NCBI RefSeq assembly: GCF_905171765.1
Contig: NC_053390.1
Span: forward strand, 576,440,471-576,504,470
DNA: 64,000 bases
Reading direction: 5' to 3'
DNA from: Bufo bufo
Taxonomy: Eukaryota > Chordata > Amphibia > Anura > Bufonidae
Program-made: the position numbers and the translations under genes
Part shown: one piece after another, positions 52,800 through 64,000 of the stretch
Numbering within the stretch: position 1 is the first letter of the stretch
Layout: the number at the start of each line of letters is the position of its first letter
The notes under the pieces: model-generated
Told to the model about the DNA's origin: nothing
The model's input: only the letters and a program-made list of their open reading frames with translations
Databases searched by the model: none

Positions 52800-53609
52800 T
52801 GCCAGGGACAATAATTTAATCCTGTTATTTTAGTTCAGTGGGCAACATATAACCATTTTTTAAGTGCACCTGCACTGCATATGTGCCAGGGGAAGGGAAA
52901 ATAATATAGGTAATCCGTCTGTGAGTTCAGGGACCCAGGGGGTGACATATTCACATTCTTTTCTGTAAAGTACCCCTGTGCTGCATATGTGAGTGTAATC
53001 AATTCAGTTAGATTCTGGGGGGACAAATGATTTTTTTTTTGCTAAAAAGTACATTTGCACTCCATTTATGATAGTGAAAGAAAATCAGTTAAATCCATCT
53101 CTTTCATTTGTGTGTGAACAAATCATATCTTTTTTCCCATAAAGTACCTTTGCGGCCTGCACTGCAAATCTGATAGTGAAATATAATCAGTAAATCCATC
53201 TTTTTCACTGTGGGTGAAAAAATCTTCTTCTTTTTTTCCCATAAAGTACCTTTGCGGCCTGCACTGCAAATCTGATAGTGAAATAAAATCTGTAAATACA
53301 TCTGTTTCACTGTGGGTGAAAAAGTCATATTTTTTTTCCCATAAAGTACCTTTGCGGCCTGCGCTGCATTTCTGACAGTCCAATACAACAGTTAAATACT
53401 GCTGTTACATTGTCGTTTGAAAAAAAATAACTTTTTGTGCTAAATAGTACATTTGCGGCCTTCGCTGCATTTCTGACAGTCCAATAGAACTGTTTACTGC
53501 TGTTATATTTTTGTTTGAAAAAAAACACCCTTTTTGTGCTAGATAGTACATTTGCGGCCCTTCACTGCATTTCTGACAGTCCAATAAAACAGTTAAATAC
53601 TGCTGTTAC
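52800..53609 (+). repeat. Tandem array of about 101-bp units in hAT copy E1
   Basis: Units with AAAGTACCTTTGCGGCCTGC followed by CTGAYAGT and a T-rich tract. The array resumes at 57513-57691 and 58582-58700 after the insertions. Confidence 0.82.
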
Positions 53610-54020
53610 ATTGTCGTTAGAGATGAGTGGACACCTGGATGTTCGGGTTCGACGGGTTCGGCCGAACGTCACAAAAAAGTTTGAGTTCGAGACCCGAACT
53701 TGACCCGGAACCCCATTGAGGTCAATGGGGACCCGAACTTTTCAGCACTAAAATGGCTGTAAAAAAGTCACGGAAAAGGGGTAGAGGGGTGCAAATGCCA
53801 GCAAAATGTGGTTAAAAGCATGGCAAGTGCTCTGTAAACAAATGTGGATAGGGAAATGACTTAAAATAACATAAAATACGTAAAAATCTTGGAGGACGAG
53901 TTCCATATGGACTAGGAGGTTAAGGAGGCGGTGGATGTGGCGGTGTAGGTGGAAGTGGCAGTGGAGGATGAGGAGGTAGCCTACACTGCTTTTTGTTTTT
54001 TATTTTTTATATTTTTTTGT

Positions 54021-55860
54021 TTAAATTAGTGTACACCCCAAAACATTGGGAAATGTGCTAAACAAACGTTCAGACAATACACTGGCTGCAGGGCAGGCCA
54101 GCACCTCCAAGGCGTAAAAGGCAAGCTCAGGCCATGTGCCCAATTTGGAGACCCAGGAGTTGCAGGGGGCAGACCCATCAGTCAGTACGTGTAGGCGTGT
54201 GCACACATACTGCTCCACCATGTTGCTGAAATGCTGCCTCCTGCTAAGACCTTCCATATCAGCTGGTGGTGCTGGTTGTTGAGGCGTGCTGACAAAGTTT
54301 TTCCACATTTCGGCCATGCTAACCCTGACTTCTGAGGTGCTGGTGGTGCCCTTGCTGCGTTGGCGACCTCTTCCTCCTCCTCTGCCTTCGTCTTGTGGTT
54401 CCACTGTGCCCCCGCTGTCAAGTGGGAATGCCACCAGCAGCGCGTTTACCAGCGTGCGCTTGTACTCGCGCATCTTACGATCATGCTCCAGTGATGGAAT
54501 TAAGGACTGTATGTTGTCCTTGTAACGGGGATCCAGCAGCGTGGCCACCCAGTAATCAGCAGAAGTTGGAATGTGGGTAACTCGGCGGTTGTTGCAGAGA
54601 CACTGCAGCATGTAATCGCTCATGTGTGCCAGGCTGCCCAGAGGCAACAACAAGCTGTCCTCTGTGGAAGGTGTATCATCTGTGTCCTCTGTATCCCTCC
54701 AGCCACGCACCAGTGATGGCCATAAGCTGGTTTGGGTGCCACCCTGCTGTGAACACGGTTGCTCCTCCTCCATCTCCTCATCCTCCACCTCATCATCTTC
54801 CAGAACATTGCCCTGGCTAGACAATTGTGTACCTGGTGTTTGTGGGTGCAGGAACCCACCCTCGGAGCCACTTGTGAATGACTGGCTGGAAACCCTATGA
54901 AATGATCCCTCTTCCTCCTCCTCCTCCTGTGTCACATCCTCTTCCATCATCGCCAGAAGCGTTTTTTCAAGGAGGCATAGAAGTGGGATAGTAACGCTGA
55001 GAATGGAGTTATCGGCATTGGCCATGTTGGTGGAGTACTCGAAACAGTGCAACAAGGAACACAGGTCTCGCATGGAGGCCCAGTCATTGGTGGTGAAGTG
55101 GTGCTGTTCCGCAGAGCGACTCACCCGTGCGTGCTGCAGCTGAAACTCGACTATCGCCTGCTGCTGCTAGCACAGTCTGGCCAGCATGTGCAAGGTGGAG
55201 TTCCACCTTGTGGGCACGTCGCATATGAGGCGGTGAACGGGAAGGCCAAAGTTACGCTGCAGCACTGACAGGCGAGCAGCAGCAGCGTGAGAATGCAGAA
55301 AGCGCGCACAGACGGCCCGCACTTTCTGCAGCAGCTCTGACATATCGGGGTAATTTTTAAGGAACCTCTGCACCACCAAATTCAGCACATGCGCCAGGCA
55401 AGGGATGTGCGTCAAACCAGCTAGTCCTAGAGCTGCTACGAGATTTCGCCCATTATTGCACACCACCAGGCTGGGCTTGAGGCTCACTGGCAACAACCAC
55501 TCATCGGTCTGTTGTTCCATGCCCATCCACAGCTCCTGCACTGAAGTGCCCTGCAATCCTTGGTGGTGGAAGGACATGCGCCAAACTGCTATCCACCTCA
55601 GGCCCAGCCGCCACTGCATTTACCAGTGTGCTGGTGGGGAGATATAACGTCCCTGACCGTGCTTACTGACCACGTATACGTAGTTAGGTGGACCTTGCCA
55701 GTGCACACCTGATTTTGTCCCCCACTTGGTTGTGCAGGGAAGGGATGGCTCCCCTGTAAAAGTAGTGGCGGCTGGGCACGACGTACTGTGGGACAGCCAC
55801 CGCCATAAGGCTTTTGAAAACTCTCGGTCTCCACCAGATGGAATGACAGCATTTCAAACG
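54021..55860 (-). pseudogene. Transposase remnant of hAT copy E2
   Basis: From 55619 to 54021 a single frame matches the middle and C-terminal part of the 1091-codon transposase, with one in-frame TAG at 55169-55167 (RLC-stop-QQQAIVEF). It keeps CDNGRN-type (here CNNGRN) and CLAHVLNLVV motifs, the acidic/BED-distal region and SERLFST, then runs into unrelated codons. Between 55620 and 55860 the frame is broken, and the first catalytic motif reads TTYTW rather than TTDTW. The BED finger and N-terminus are absent. Confidence 0.85.
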
Positions 55861-55861
55861 C

Positions 55862-56670
55862 GTGTATTTCACACTGACAGATGCAGCAAAGGCTGCAAAT
55901 TTCGTTTTTGGCCCAAAATGGGTGTTTTTTTAATATCAGAATAGAACACCAGTATCTAACGCTTGTATTTCACACTGACAGATGCAGCAAATGCCGCAAA
56001 TTTAGTATTTTGCCCAAAAAGGGTATTTATAAAACCCAGAAAATTATTGCAGTATTTCAAGCTTGTATTTTAAAATGACAGATGCAGCAAACGCCGCAAA
56101 TTTAGTATTTTGCCCAAAAAGGGTGTTTTTTAAAACCTAGATAATTATTTCAGTATTTCAAGCTTATATTTCACACTGACAAATGCATCATAGGCCCCAG
56201 ATGTAGGGTATTGCCAAAAATGGGTGCTTTTTTAAACCCAGAAAATGATTGCAGTATTTCAAGCTTATATTTCACACTGACAAATGCAGCATAGGCACCA
56301 GATGTAGAGTATCGCCAAAAATGGGTGCTTTTTTAAACCTAGAAAATTATTGCAGTATTTCAAGCTTGTATTTAACAATGACAGATGCAGCAAATGCCGC
56401 AAATTTAGTATTTGGCCCAAAAAGGGTGTTTATAAAACCCAGAAAATTATTGCAGTATTTCAAGATTATATTTCACATTGACAAATGCAGCATAGGCCCC
56501 AGATGTAGGGTATTGCCAAAAATTGGTGCTTTTTTAAACCCAGAAAATTATTGCAGTATTTCAAGATTGTATTTCACACTGACAAATGCTGCAAAGGCCA
56601 CAGATGTAGGGTCTTGCAAAAAATGGGTGATTTTTTTAAACCCAGAATATAATTGCAGTATTTGAAGCTT
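55862..56670 (+). repeat. Tandem array of about 101-bp units (8 copies) in hAT copy E2
   Basis: TTTCACACTGACARATGCAGC recurs about every 100 bp from 55866 to 56575; units alternate between AATGCCGCAAATTTAGTATT and AGGCCCCAGATGTAGGGTAT types. The units are unlike E1's array. Confidence 0.85.
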
Positions 56671-56869
56671 GTATTTGACTGTCACAAATGCACTCATGCT
56701 GTGCTGGTGCACTAAACTTGCATAAAATGGCCGCCGCCACCCACCTAACTAACAGACGGATAAAAGTTATTTTTCTGTTTCACTGGGCTCAGGGCAGGGT
56801 AAAAAGATTGTGCACTGCACCCACACAACAAAATCTAGGTAGATTGCTGAGTTAACAAGCACTTCAGAT

Positions 56870-57156
56870 TAAGGCTACATGCATACGACCGTATGTGTTT
56901 TGCGATCCGCAAAAAAACGGATGACGTTCTGTATGGCAGAATCCGTTTTTTTTTTTTGCGGATCCATTGTAATAATGCCTATCCTTGTCCGCAAACTAGA
57001 AAAAAATAGGACACGCACTATGTTTTTTGCGGAGTAACTGAACGGACATACTGATGCGGACAGCACACGGTGTTGAAATGAATGGGTCCGCATCCTATCC
57101 GCAAAAAAAATGGATCGGACACGGAAACAAAATACGGTCGTGTGCATGAGGCCTAA
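56870..57156. mobile_element. MITE with TAA duplication inside hAT copy E2
   Basis: GGCTACATGCATACGACCG at 56873 and CGGTCGTGTGCATGAGGCC ending 57153, flanked by TAA on both sides. Confidence 0.78.
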
Positions 57157-57691
57157 ATAATTTTTCCTATTCTCTCCCTCACAGCAGCAGCATCCTATCC
57201 CTACACTAATCAAAGCAGAGTGACGTGCAGCGCTACGTGACTCCAGCTTATATAGAGGCTGGGTCACATGCTGCACTGGCCAATCACAGCCATGCCATTA
57301 GTAGGCACGGCTGTGATGGCTTTTAAGGGCACACAAGTTAAACGCTTGTTGATTGGCTGCTCTGCAGCCTTTCAAAAAGCGCCATTAAATCGCCGAACAC
57401 CGAACCCGAACTTTTACTGAAAAGTTTGTGTTTGGGTCCGGGGTCCAAAAATCCTAAAGTTTGGTACGAACCCGAATTTTACAGTTCGGGTTCGCTCAAC
57501 CCTGATTGTCGTTTGAAAAAAAATCACTTTTTGTGCTAGATAGTACATTTTCGGCCTCCGCTGCATTTCTGACAGTCCAATACAACCGTTAAATACTGCT
57601 GTTATATTTTTTGTTTGATAAAAACTCACTTTTTGTGCGAGATAGTACATTTGCAGCCTGCGCTGCATTTTTGATAGTCCAATAAAACAGT

Positions 57692-58581
57692 TACCTTATT
57701 TTTCGCCCTATAAGACGCACTTTCCCCCCCGGTGCAGTCACTGTATTCTACTACACCGGGCCCCGCTCACAGTAGTATCATCATATCTAACTTGTAGGTA
57801 TTGTTAAACTATTCAAATATCATCTGAAATCCAGCACTTTACTTAGTACTAACTTCGTAGCAGTCAGGAGGCCGGGCGGGCGGCAGCGTAACTCAATACG
57901 TCACGCGCCTGCTCCGCCCACTTTATTAATGAAGCAGGCGGTGCATGTGCATGAGGTAGTAAATCACGCTGCGAGCGCCCGCCCACCCGGCCTCCTGGCT
58001 GCTACGAAGTTAGTACTAAGTAAAGTGCTGGATTTCAGATGATATTTGAATAGTTTAACAATACCTACAAGTTAGATATGATTGTACTACTGTGAGCGGG
58101 GCCCGGTGTAGTAGAATACAGTGACTGCACCGGGCCCCACTGCCATTACAAAACCAGATGCCGGCCCCCATTCACTACACAGGGACACTGTTATGGGGAA
58201 TCTGTGGATGACACATTAGATAAGATGCTATATATGTGTCATCCACAGATCCCCCATAGCAGTGTCATGCCATCCACAGATGTCCCCATAATGATCTCCC
58301 ATAACAGTGCCATCCACATATGCCCCCATAACAGTGCCATCCACAGGTGCCCCCATAACAGTGCCATCCACAGATGCCCCCATAACAGTGCCATCCACAG
58401 ATGCCCCCATGACAGTGCCATCCACAGATCCCCCATAATAGTGTCATCCACAGACCACCATTGTTCGAAACCCACGAAAAGCACACCTTTTGGTTCAAAA
58501 TATTTTTTTTCTTATTTTCCTCCTCAAAAACCTCGGTGCGTCTTATTGGCCGGTGCATCTTATAGGGCGAAAAATACGGTA
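57692..58581. mobile_element. TA-flanked inverted-repeat element with internal palindrome and minisatellite
   Basis: CCTTATTTTTCGCCCTATAA at 57694 and the complement of CCGTATTTTTCGCCCTATAA ending 58579, flanked by TA on both sides; removal restores the E1 array (ACAGTTAAATACTGCTG). The interior has a palindrome with arms of roughly 190 bp (57740-58135) and an array of CATCCACAGATGCCCCCATA units (58235-58460), the same minisatellite seen at 40925-41777. TA target suggests Tc1/mariner-type mobilisation. Confidence 0.75.
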
Positions 58582-58904
58582 AATACTGCTGTTACATTGT
58601 CTTTAGCACAAAAACTCACTTTTTGTGCTAGATAGTAAATTTGCGGCCTGCGCTGCATTTCTGACAGTCCACTAAAACCAGCCAATACTGGTGTTACAGT
58701 GTTGGTTGACAAATTCACATTTTTTATGACTGTGAAGTAATTGTATTAAATTCGCCTGTCATACTGTTGTATCACCTCAAGAAATTTTTCCTCTTTATGA
58801 CACCGGCACTGCCTTACTCTCAGTGAACTTAATTGTTGACTATTGGCGGTTAAATTTTTTGCATGACATAAACCATCTGTTAGTTTGGTGGGTGAACGCA
58901 AAGA

Positions 58905-59135
58905 ATGAGGAGAGCGTCAAATAAGGGAAGTGGCCCTGGTCGTGGTGCTGCTGGTGGAGCTCCTGTTGCAGGGAGAGGACGTGGTCGATCTGTGCCAGCT
59001 AAACGCACAAGTGAAACACCTTCCTCAGGTGCGAGTAGGCGACAGAACCTTCAGCGTTATTTGGTAGGGCCGAATGCAGCTCTACGAATGGTGAGGCCTG
59101 AACAAGTACAGGCAATAGTAGATTGGGTGGCTGAC
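58905..59135 (+). pseudogene. N-terminal part of the hAT transposase in copy E1
   Basis: ATG at 58905. The first ~77 codons match the start of the 1091-codon transposase: MR-TSNKG, Arg/Gly-rich run, and QNLQRYLVGPNAALRMVRPE. Similarity ends at WVAD, where unrelated array sequence begins. It confirms the annotated start of the larger copy. Confidence 0.85.
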
Positions 59136-59245
59136 AGAAAATTATTGCAGTATTTCAAGATTGTATTTCACACTGACAAATGCTGCAAAGGCCACAGATG
59201 TAGGGTCTTGCAAAAAATGGGTGATTTTTTTAAACCCAGAATAGT
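59133..59245 (+). repeat. Fragment of the E2-type array at the E1 breakpoint
   Basis: Essentially the same as the last unit of the E2 array (about 56546-56658), in the same plus orientation, although E1 and E2 are themselves opposite. Confidence 0.8.
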
Positions 59246-59619
59246 GCCTCCAGTTCCTCCACATTAACCACCTCAGCCCCTAGGGCTTAAACACCCTGAA
59301 AGACCAGGCCACTTTTTACACTTCTGACCTACCCTACTTTCACCGTTTATTGCTCGGTCATGCAACTTACCACCCAAATGAATTTTACCTCCTTTTCTTC
59401 TCACTAATAGAGCTTTCATTTGGTGGTATTTCATTGCTGCTGACATTTTTACTTTTTTTGTTATTAATCGAAATTTAACTATTTTTTTGCAAAAAAATGA
59501 CATTTTTCAGTTGTAAAATTTTGCAAAAAAAACGAGATCCATATATAAATTTTGCTCTAAATTTATTGTTCTACATGTCTTTGATAAAAAAAAAATGTTT
59601 GGGTAAAAAAAAATGGTTT

Positions 59620-61690
59620 GGGTAAAAGTTATAGCGTTTACAAACTATGGTACAAAAATGTGAATTTCCGCTTTTTGAAGCAGCTCTGACTTTCTGAGCA
59701 CCTGTCATGTTTCCTGAGGTTCTACAATGGCCAGACAGTACAAAAACCCCACAAATGACCCCATTTCGGAAAGTAGACACCCTAAGGTATTCGCTGATGG
59801 GCATAGTGAGTTCATAGAACTTTTTATTTTTTGTCACAAGTTAGCGGAAAATTATGATTTTTTTTTTTTTCTTACAAAGTCTCATATTCCACTAACTTGT
59901 GACAAAAAATAAAAACTTCCATGAACTCACTATGCCCATCAGCGAATACCTTGGGATGTCTTCTTTCCAAAATGGGGTCACTTGTGGGGTAGTTATACTG
60001 CCCTGGCATTCTAGGGGCCCAAATGTGTGGTAAGGAGTTTGAAATCAAATTCTGTAAAAAATGGCCAGTGAAATCCGAAAGGTGCTCTTTGGAATATGGG
60101 CCCCTTTGCCCACCTAGGCTGCAAAAAAGTGTCACACATCTGGTATCTCCGTATTCAGGAGAAGTTGGGGAATGTGTTTTGGGGTGTCATTTTACATATA
60201 CCCATGCTGGGTGAGAGAAATATCTTGGTCAAATGCCAATTTTGTATAAAAAAAATGGTAAAAGTTGTCTTTTGCCAAGATATTTCTCTCACCCAGCATG
60301 GGTATATGTAAAATGACACCCCAAAACACATTCCCCAACTTCTCCTGAATACGGAGATACCAGATTTGTGATACTTTTTTGCAGCCTAGGTGGGCAAAGG
60401 GGCCCATATTCCAAAGAGCACCTTTCGGATTTCACTGGTCATTTTTTACAGAATTTGATTTCAAACTCCTTACCACACATTTGGGCCCCTAGAATGCCAG
60501 GGCAGTATAACTACCCCACAAGTGACCCCATTTTGGAAAGAAGACACCCCAAGGTATTCGCTGATGGGCATAGTGAGTTCATGGAAGTTTTTATTTTTTG
60601 TCACAAGTTAGTGGAATATGAGACTTTGTAAAAAAAAAATAAAAATCATCATTTTCCACTAACTTGTGACAAAAAATAAAAAATTCTAGGAACTTGCCAT
60701 GCCCCTCACGGAATACCTTGGGATGTCTTCTTTCCAAAATGAGGTCACTTGTGGGGTAGTTATACTGCCCTGGCCTTTTTTCAGGGGCCCTAATGTGTGG
60801 TAAGTAGGTAAATGACCTGTGAAATCCTAAAGGTGCTCTTTGGAATATGGGCCCCTTTGCCCACCTAGGCTGCAAAAAAGTGTCACACATGTGAATATCG
60901 CCGTATTCAGGAGAAGTTGGGGAATGTGTTTAGGGGTGTCATTTTACATATACCCATGCTGGGTGAGAGAAATATCTTGGGCAAAAGACAACTTTTCCCA
61001 TTTTTTTATACAAAGTTGGCATTTGACCAAGATATTTCTCTCACCCAGCATGGGTATATGTAAAATGACACCCCAAAACACATTCCCCAACTTCTCCTGA
61101 GTACGGCGATACCAGATGTGTGACACTTTTTTGCAGCCTAGATGCGCAAAGGTGCCCAAATTCCTTTTAGGAGGGCATTTTTAGACATTTGGATACCAGA
61201 CTTCTTCTCACGCTTTGGGGCCCCTAGAATGCCAGGGCAGTATAAATACCCCACATGTGACCCCATTTTGGAAAGAAGACACCCCAAGGTATTCAATGAG
61301 GGGCATGGCGAGTTCATAGAAATGTTTTTTTTTTGGCACAAGTTAGCGGAAATTGATATTTATTTATTTTTTTCTCACAAAGTCTCCCTTTCCGCTAACT
61401 TGGGACAAAAATTTCAATCTTTCATGGACTCAATATGCCCCTCACAGAATACCTGGGGGTGTCTTCTTTCCGAAATAGGGTCACATGTGGGGTATTTATA
61501 CTGCCCTGGCATTCTAGGGGCCCTAAAGCGTGAGAAGAAGTCTGGAATATAAATGTCTAAAAATTTTTACGCATTTGGATTCCGTGAGGGGTATGGTGAG
61601 TTCATGTGAGATTTAATTTTTTGACACAAGTTAGTGGAATATGAGACTTTGTAAGAAAAAAAAAAAATAATTCCGCTAACTTGGGCCAAA
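59620..61690. repeat. Inverted-segment lattice, copy D
   Basis: Palindrome centres near 59865, 60245, 60635, 60995, 61360 and 61660, in the same order as copies A and C read in reverse. Confidence 0.83.
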
Positions 61691-61696
61691 AAAATG

Positions 61697-62725
61697 TCTG
61701 AATGGAGCCTTACAGAGGGGTGATCAATGACAGGGGGGTGATCAATGACAGGGGGGTGATCAGAGAGTCTAGATGGGGTGATCACCCCCATGTCATTGAT
61801 CACCCCCCTGTAAGGCTCCATTCAGATGTCCGTATGTGTTTTGCGGATCCGATCCATGTATCCGTGGATCCGTAAAAATCATACGGACATCTGAATGCAG
61901 CCTGACAGGGGGGTGATCAATGACAGGGGGGTGATCAGGGAGTCTATATGGGGTGATCACCCCCCCTGGAAGGCTCCAGGGAGACGCCTGTATGTGTTTT
62001 GCGGATCCGATCCATCTATCAGTGGATCCGTAAAAATCATGTGGACATCTGAATGGAGCTTTACCGGGGGTTGATCAATGACAGGGGTGTAATCAATGAC
62101 AGGGGGGTGATCAGGGAGTCTATATGGGGTGATCACCACAGTCATTGATCACGCCCCTGTAAGGCTCCATTCAGACGTCCGTATGCGTTTTGCGGATCCG
62201 ATCCATCTATCAGTGGATCCGTAAAAATCATGCGGACATCTGAATGGAGCTTTACAGGGGGTTGATCAATGACAGGGGGGTAATCAATGACAGGGGGGTG
62301 ATCAGGGAGTCTATATGGGGTGATCACCACAGTCATTGATCACGCCCCTGTAAGGCTCCATTTAGACGTCCGTATGCGTTTTGCGGATCCCATCCATCTA
62401 TCAGTGGATCCGTAAAAATCATGCGGACATCTGAATGGAGCTTTACAGGGGGTTGATCAATGACAGGGGGGTGATCAGGGAGTCTATATGGGGTGATCAC
62501 CACAGTCATTGATCACGCCCCTGTAAGGCTCCATTCAGACGTCCGTATGCGTTTTGCGGATCCGATCCATCTATCAGTGGATCCGTAAAAATCATGCGGA
62601 CATCTGAATGGAGCTTTACAGGGGGTTGATCAATGACAGGGGGGTAATCAATGACAGGGGGGTGATCAGGGAGTCTATATGGGGTGATCAAGGGTGATCA
62701 AGGGTGAATAAGGGGTTAATAAGTG
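61697..62725 (-). repeat. Tandem array with internal hairpins, copy D (about 6 units)
   Basis: GGGAGTCTATATGGGG-type phrase recurs about six times at 170-190 bp spacing, with the TTCAGACGTCCG hairpins between. Confidence 0.85.
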
Positions 62726-62773
62726 ACAGGGGCGGGTGTAGTGTAGTGGTGCTTCGTGCAACATATTACTGAG

Positions 62774-62941
62774 CTACCTGTGTCCTCTGGTGGTCGATCC
62801 AAACAAAGGGGACCACCAGAGGACCAGGTAGCAGGTATATTAGACGCTGTTTTCAAAACAGCGTCTAATATACCTGTTAGGGGTTAAAAAAAACACATCT
62901 CCAGCCTGCCAGCGAACGATCGCCGCTGGCAGGCTGGAGAT
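62774..62941 (-). repeat. Three-hairpin subterminal cassette, copy D
   Basis: All three stems retained in the same order as the other copies, read in reverse. Confidence 0.85.
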
Positions 62942-63075
62942 CAACTCTCTTACCTTCCGTTCCTGTGAGCGCGCGTTCACAGGAAATCTTGCGTCTCGCG
63001 AGATGACGCGTATATGCGTGATTGTGCGCAGCGCTGCCACCTCCGGAACGCGTTAGGCTGTCCGGAGGTGGTTAA

Positions 63076-63417
63076 ATAGTGGCATGCTGAACAAAAATCC
63101 TGAACACTTGCCGGAATGCCGGATCCGGCATTAATTTCCATTAAAATGTATTAGTGCCAGATCTGGCATTAAGTTTTCCAGCAAAACTGAGCTGGCTTTC
63201 CTGTCTGCGCATGCGCAGACCTTTGAAAATGCAAGAACAAATAAATACCGGATCCATTTTTCTGGATGACACCTGAGAGACGGTTCCGGTATTTCAAAGC
63301 ATTTGCCAGACGGATCTGCATCCGGATCCGTCTTACAAATGCCCTTCGTTTGCGTCCAGATTGCCAGATTGATGGACCTGCCTGCCGGAATCCTCTGCCG
63401 CAGGTGTGAAAGTACCC
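63076..63417. mobile_element. Probable MITE remnant
   Basis: Right end GCAGGTGTGAAAGTACCC near 63414 matches the CTTTCACACCTGC end family; inverted GCCGGATCCGGC words lie inside. The left end was not identified. Confidence 0.45.
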
Positions 63418-64000
63418 TAACGGCCATTAAAAACAGTTCACACTCGTTCTGCACTGGAAGGACCTGACGCTGGAAGGTTTAGTATTTTTTTTTCGTATCC
63501 AGGAAAATTGGTGCAACTATGGGGAGCCTTATACTGGGGGCACTTTTGAGGGCCTTTTTATACTAGGGGAACACTATTGGGGTATTTTATATACAGTGGG
63601 CACTATTGGGGTATTTTATATACAGTGGGCACTATTTGAGGCATTTTATATACTGGGTGCACTGTGGAGGACATTATATACTGGGGCTACTATGGGGGTC
63701 ATTATAGACACTGGGAGCCCTACAGCGGGGCATTATTGATACTGGGGGTACTGTGGGGGTGTACTGAGGGCAATGCAGGGGTTAGGATGATAAAAAATGA
63801 AAAATTCAGCCCTTTTTTATGGCCGTTGAATATGGAGGCACACATGGATGCAGAATGGCCATGAAAAACATAGTTTTTTTCACTGTGGTGTGAATATGAC
63901 CTCAGTCTACAAACACAGATATTACCAGACAGCGGTATGTGGCTTCCAGACCTTTACATCGTACACAGGAAATAAACCGGTTTGGAATGAAAACAAGTAA
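63418..64000. other. Unassigned region with a decayed minisatellite
   Basis: 63530-63770 consists of imperfect repeats of about 30-36 bp reading ATACTGGGGGCACTATTGGGG. Nothing coding is recognised to the window end. Confidence 0.45.

Larger units (their letters stand above)
53610..57512 (-). mobile_element. Defective hAT copy E2 nested in E1
   Basis: Element 53618-57504, flanked by exact 8-bp duplications ATTGTCGT (53610-53617, 57505-57512) within E1's tandem array. Ends TAGAGATGAG and, at right, the complement of CAGGGTTGAG. Minus orientation. Both ends of the transposase gene are deleted and its 5' side is replaced by a tandem array. Confidence 0.88.
52267..59263 (+). mobile_element. Defective hAT copy E1, interrupted by two later insertions
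   Basis: Starts TAGGGTTGAGCAAACCC, same end family as the 41778-49348 element but in plus orientation. It contains the promoter region (TATATAAG at 52523-52530), a roughly 101-bp tandem array, nested hAT copy E2 (53610-57512), a TA-flanked element (57692-58581) and the transposase N-terminus (58905-59135). It breaks off there, followed by an array fragment and composite copy D; its 3' end is not in the window, so the right boundary is approximate. Confidence 0.75.
59264..63075 (-). mobile_element. Composite TTAA-flanked element, copy D
   Basis: TTAA at 59264-59267 and 63072-63075; reverse orientation like copy B. Contains AT-rich terminal block, lattice (59620-61690), array (61697-62725) and hairpin cassette (62774-62941). 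Ends CCACCTCAGCCCC and GGAGGTGG. Noncoding. Confidence 0.8.

Overview
This is eukaryotic genomic DNA, almost certainly from an anuran amphibian and probably a neobatrachian frog or toad. That call rests on one spliced vertebrate gene embedded in very dense repeats: TTAA-flanked palindromes, GGATCCG-rich inverted-repeat MITEs, hAT elements with CGAACCCGAAC ends, a Tf1/sushi chromovirus and a Penelope-like element. No bacterial-style genes, rRNA genes, convincing tRNA genes or CRISPR arrays were seen.

The one host gene I can support is a five-exon H2A.Z-type histone on the minus strand, CDS from 19606 down to 6186. It has TATA and CCAAT boxes near 19681-19734, a first coding exon that contributes only the ATG, canonical GT/AG junctions, and an AATAAA signal at 5973-5978. 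It encodes 128 residues, the usual H2A.Z length, but carries about 13 substitutions compared with the nearly invariant vertebrate protein (comparison from memory). Its introns are loaded with transposons.

Layout. 1-5640: remains of a Ty3/gypsy-type pol in Gmr1-like order (integrase before reverse transcriptase), split at one site by a 5'-truncated Penelope-like element (805-4124) with an 11-bp target duplication and a hammerhead-ribozyme-like motif. 5955-19657: the H2A.Z gene; intron 4 holds composite element copy A (6409-9946), and introns 4, 3 and 1 hold further MITEs and a Tc1 fragment. 19735-22709: upstream region with MITEs. 22710-39386: composite copies B and C in opposite orientation around a palindrome (33298-34904), with an apparently intact sushi-like retrotransposon (23577-28945) inserted in B. 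39387-50411: a TIR element full of 27-33 bp minisatellite, into which a Harbinger-like MITE and a 7.6-kb hAT element with a 1091-residue transposase have inserted. 50412-59263: a perfect 111-bp inverted repeat, MITEs and two nested defective hAT copies, plus a TA-flanked element. 59264-63075: composite copy D. 63076-64000: a MITE remnant and a decayed minisatellite.

The four copies (A-D) of a TTAA-flanked composite element are the dominant repeat. Each has a subterminal cassette of three hairpins, a tandem array of ~180-bp units that each contain a hairpin, a lattice of ~300-390 bp segments alternating in orientation, and a conserved AT-rich end. None encodes a transposase. The genes here do not form a pathway; the window is a stack of insertions whose order can often be read from exact target-site duplications.
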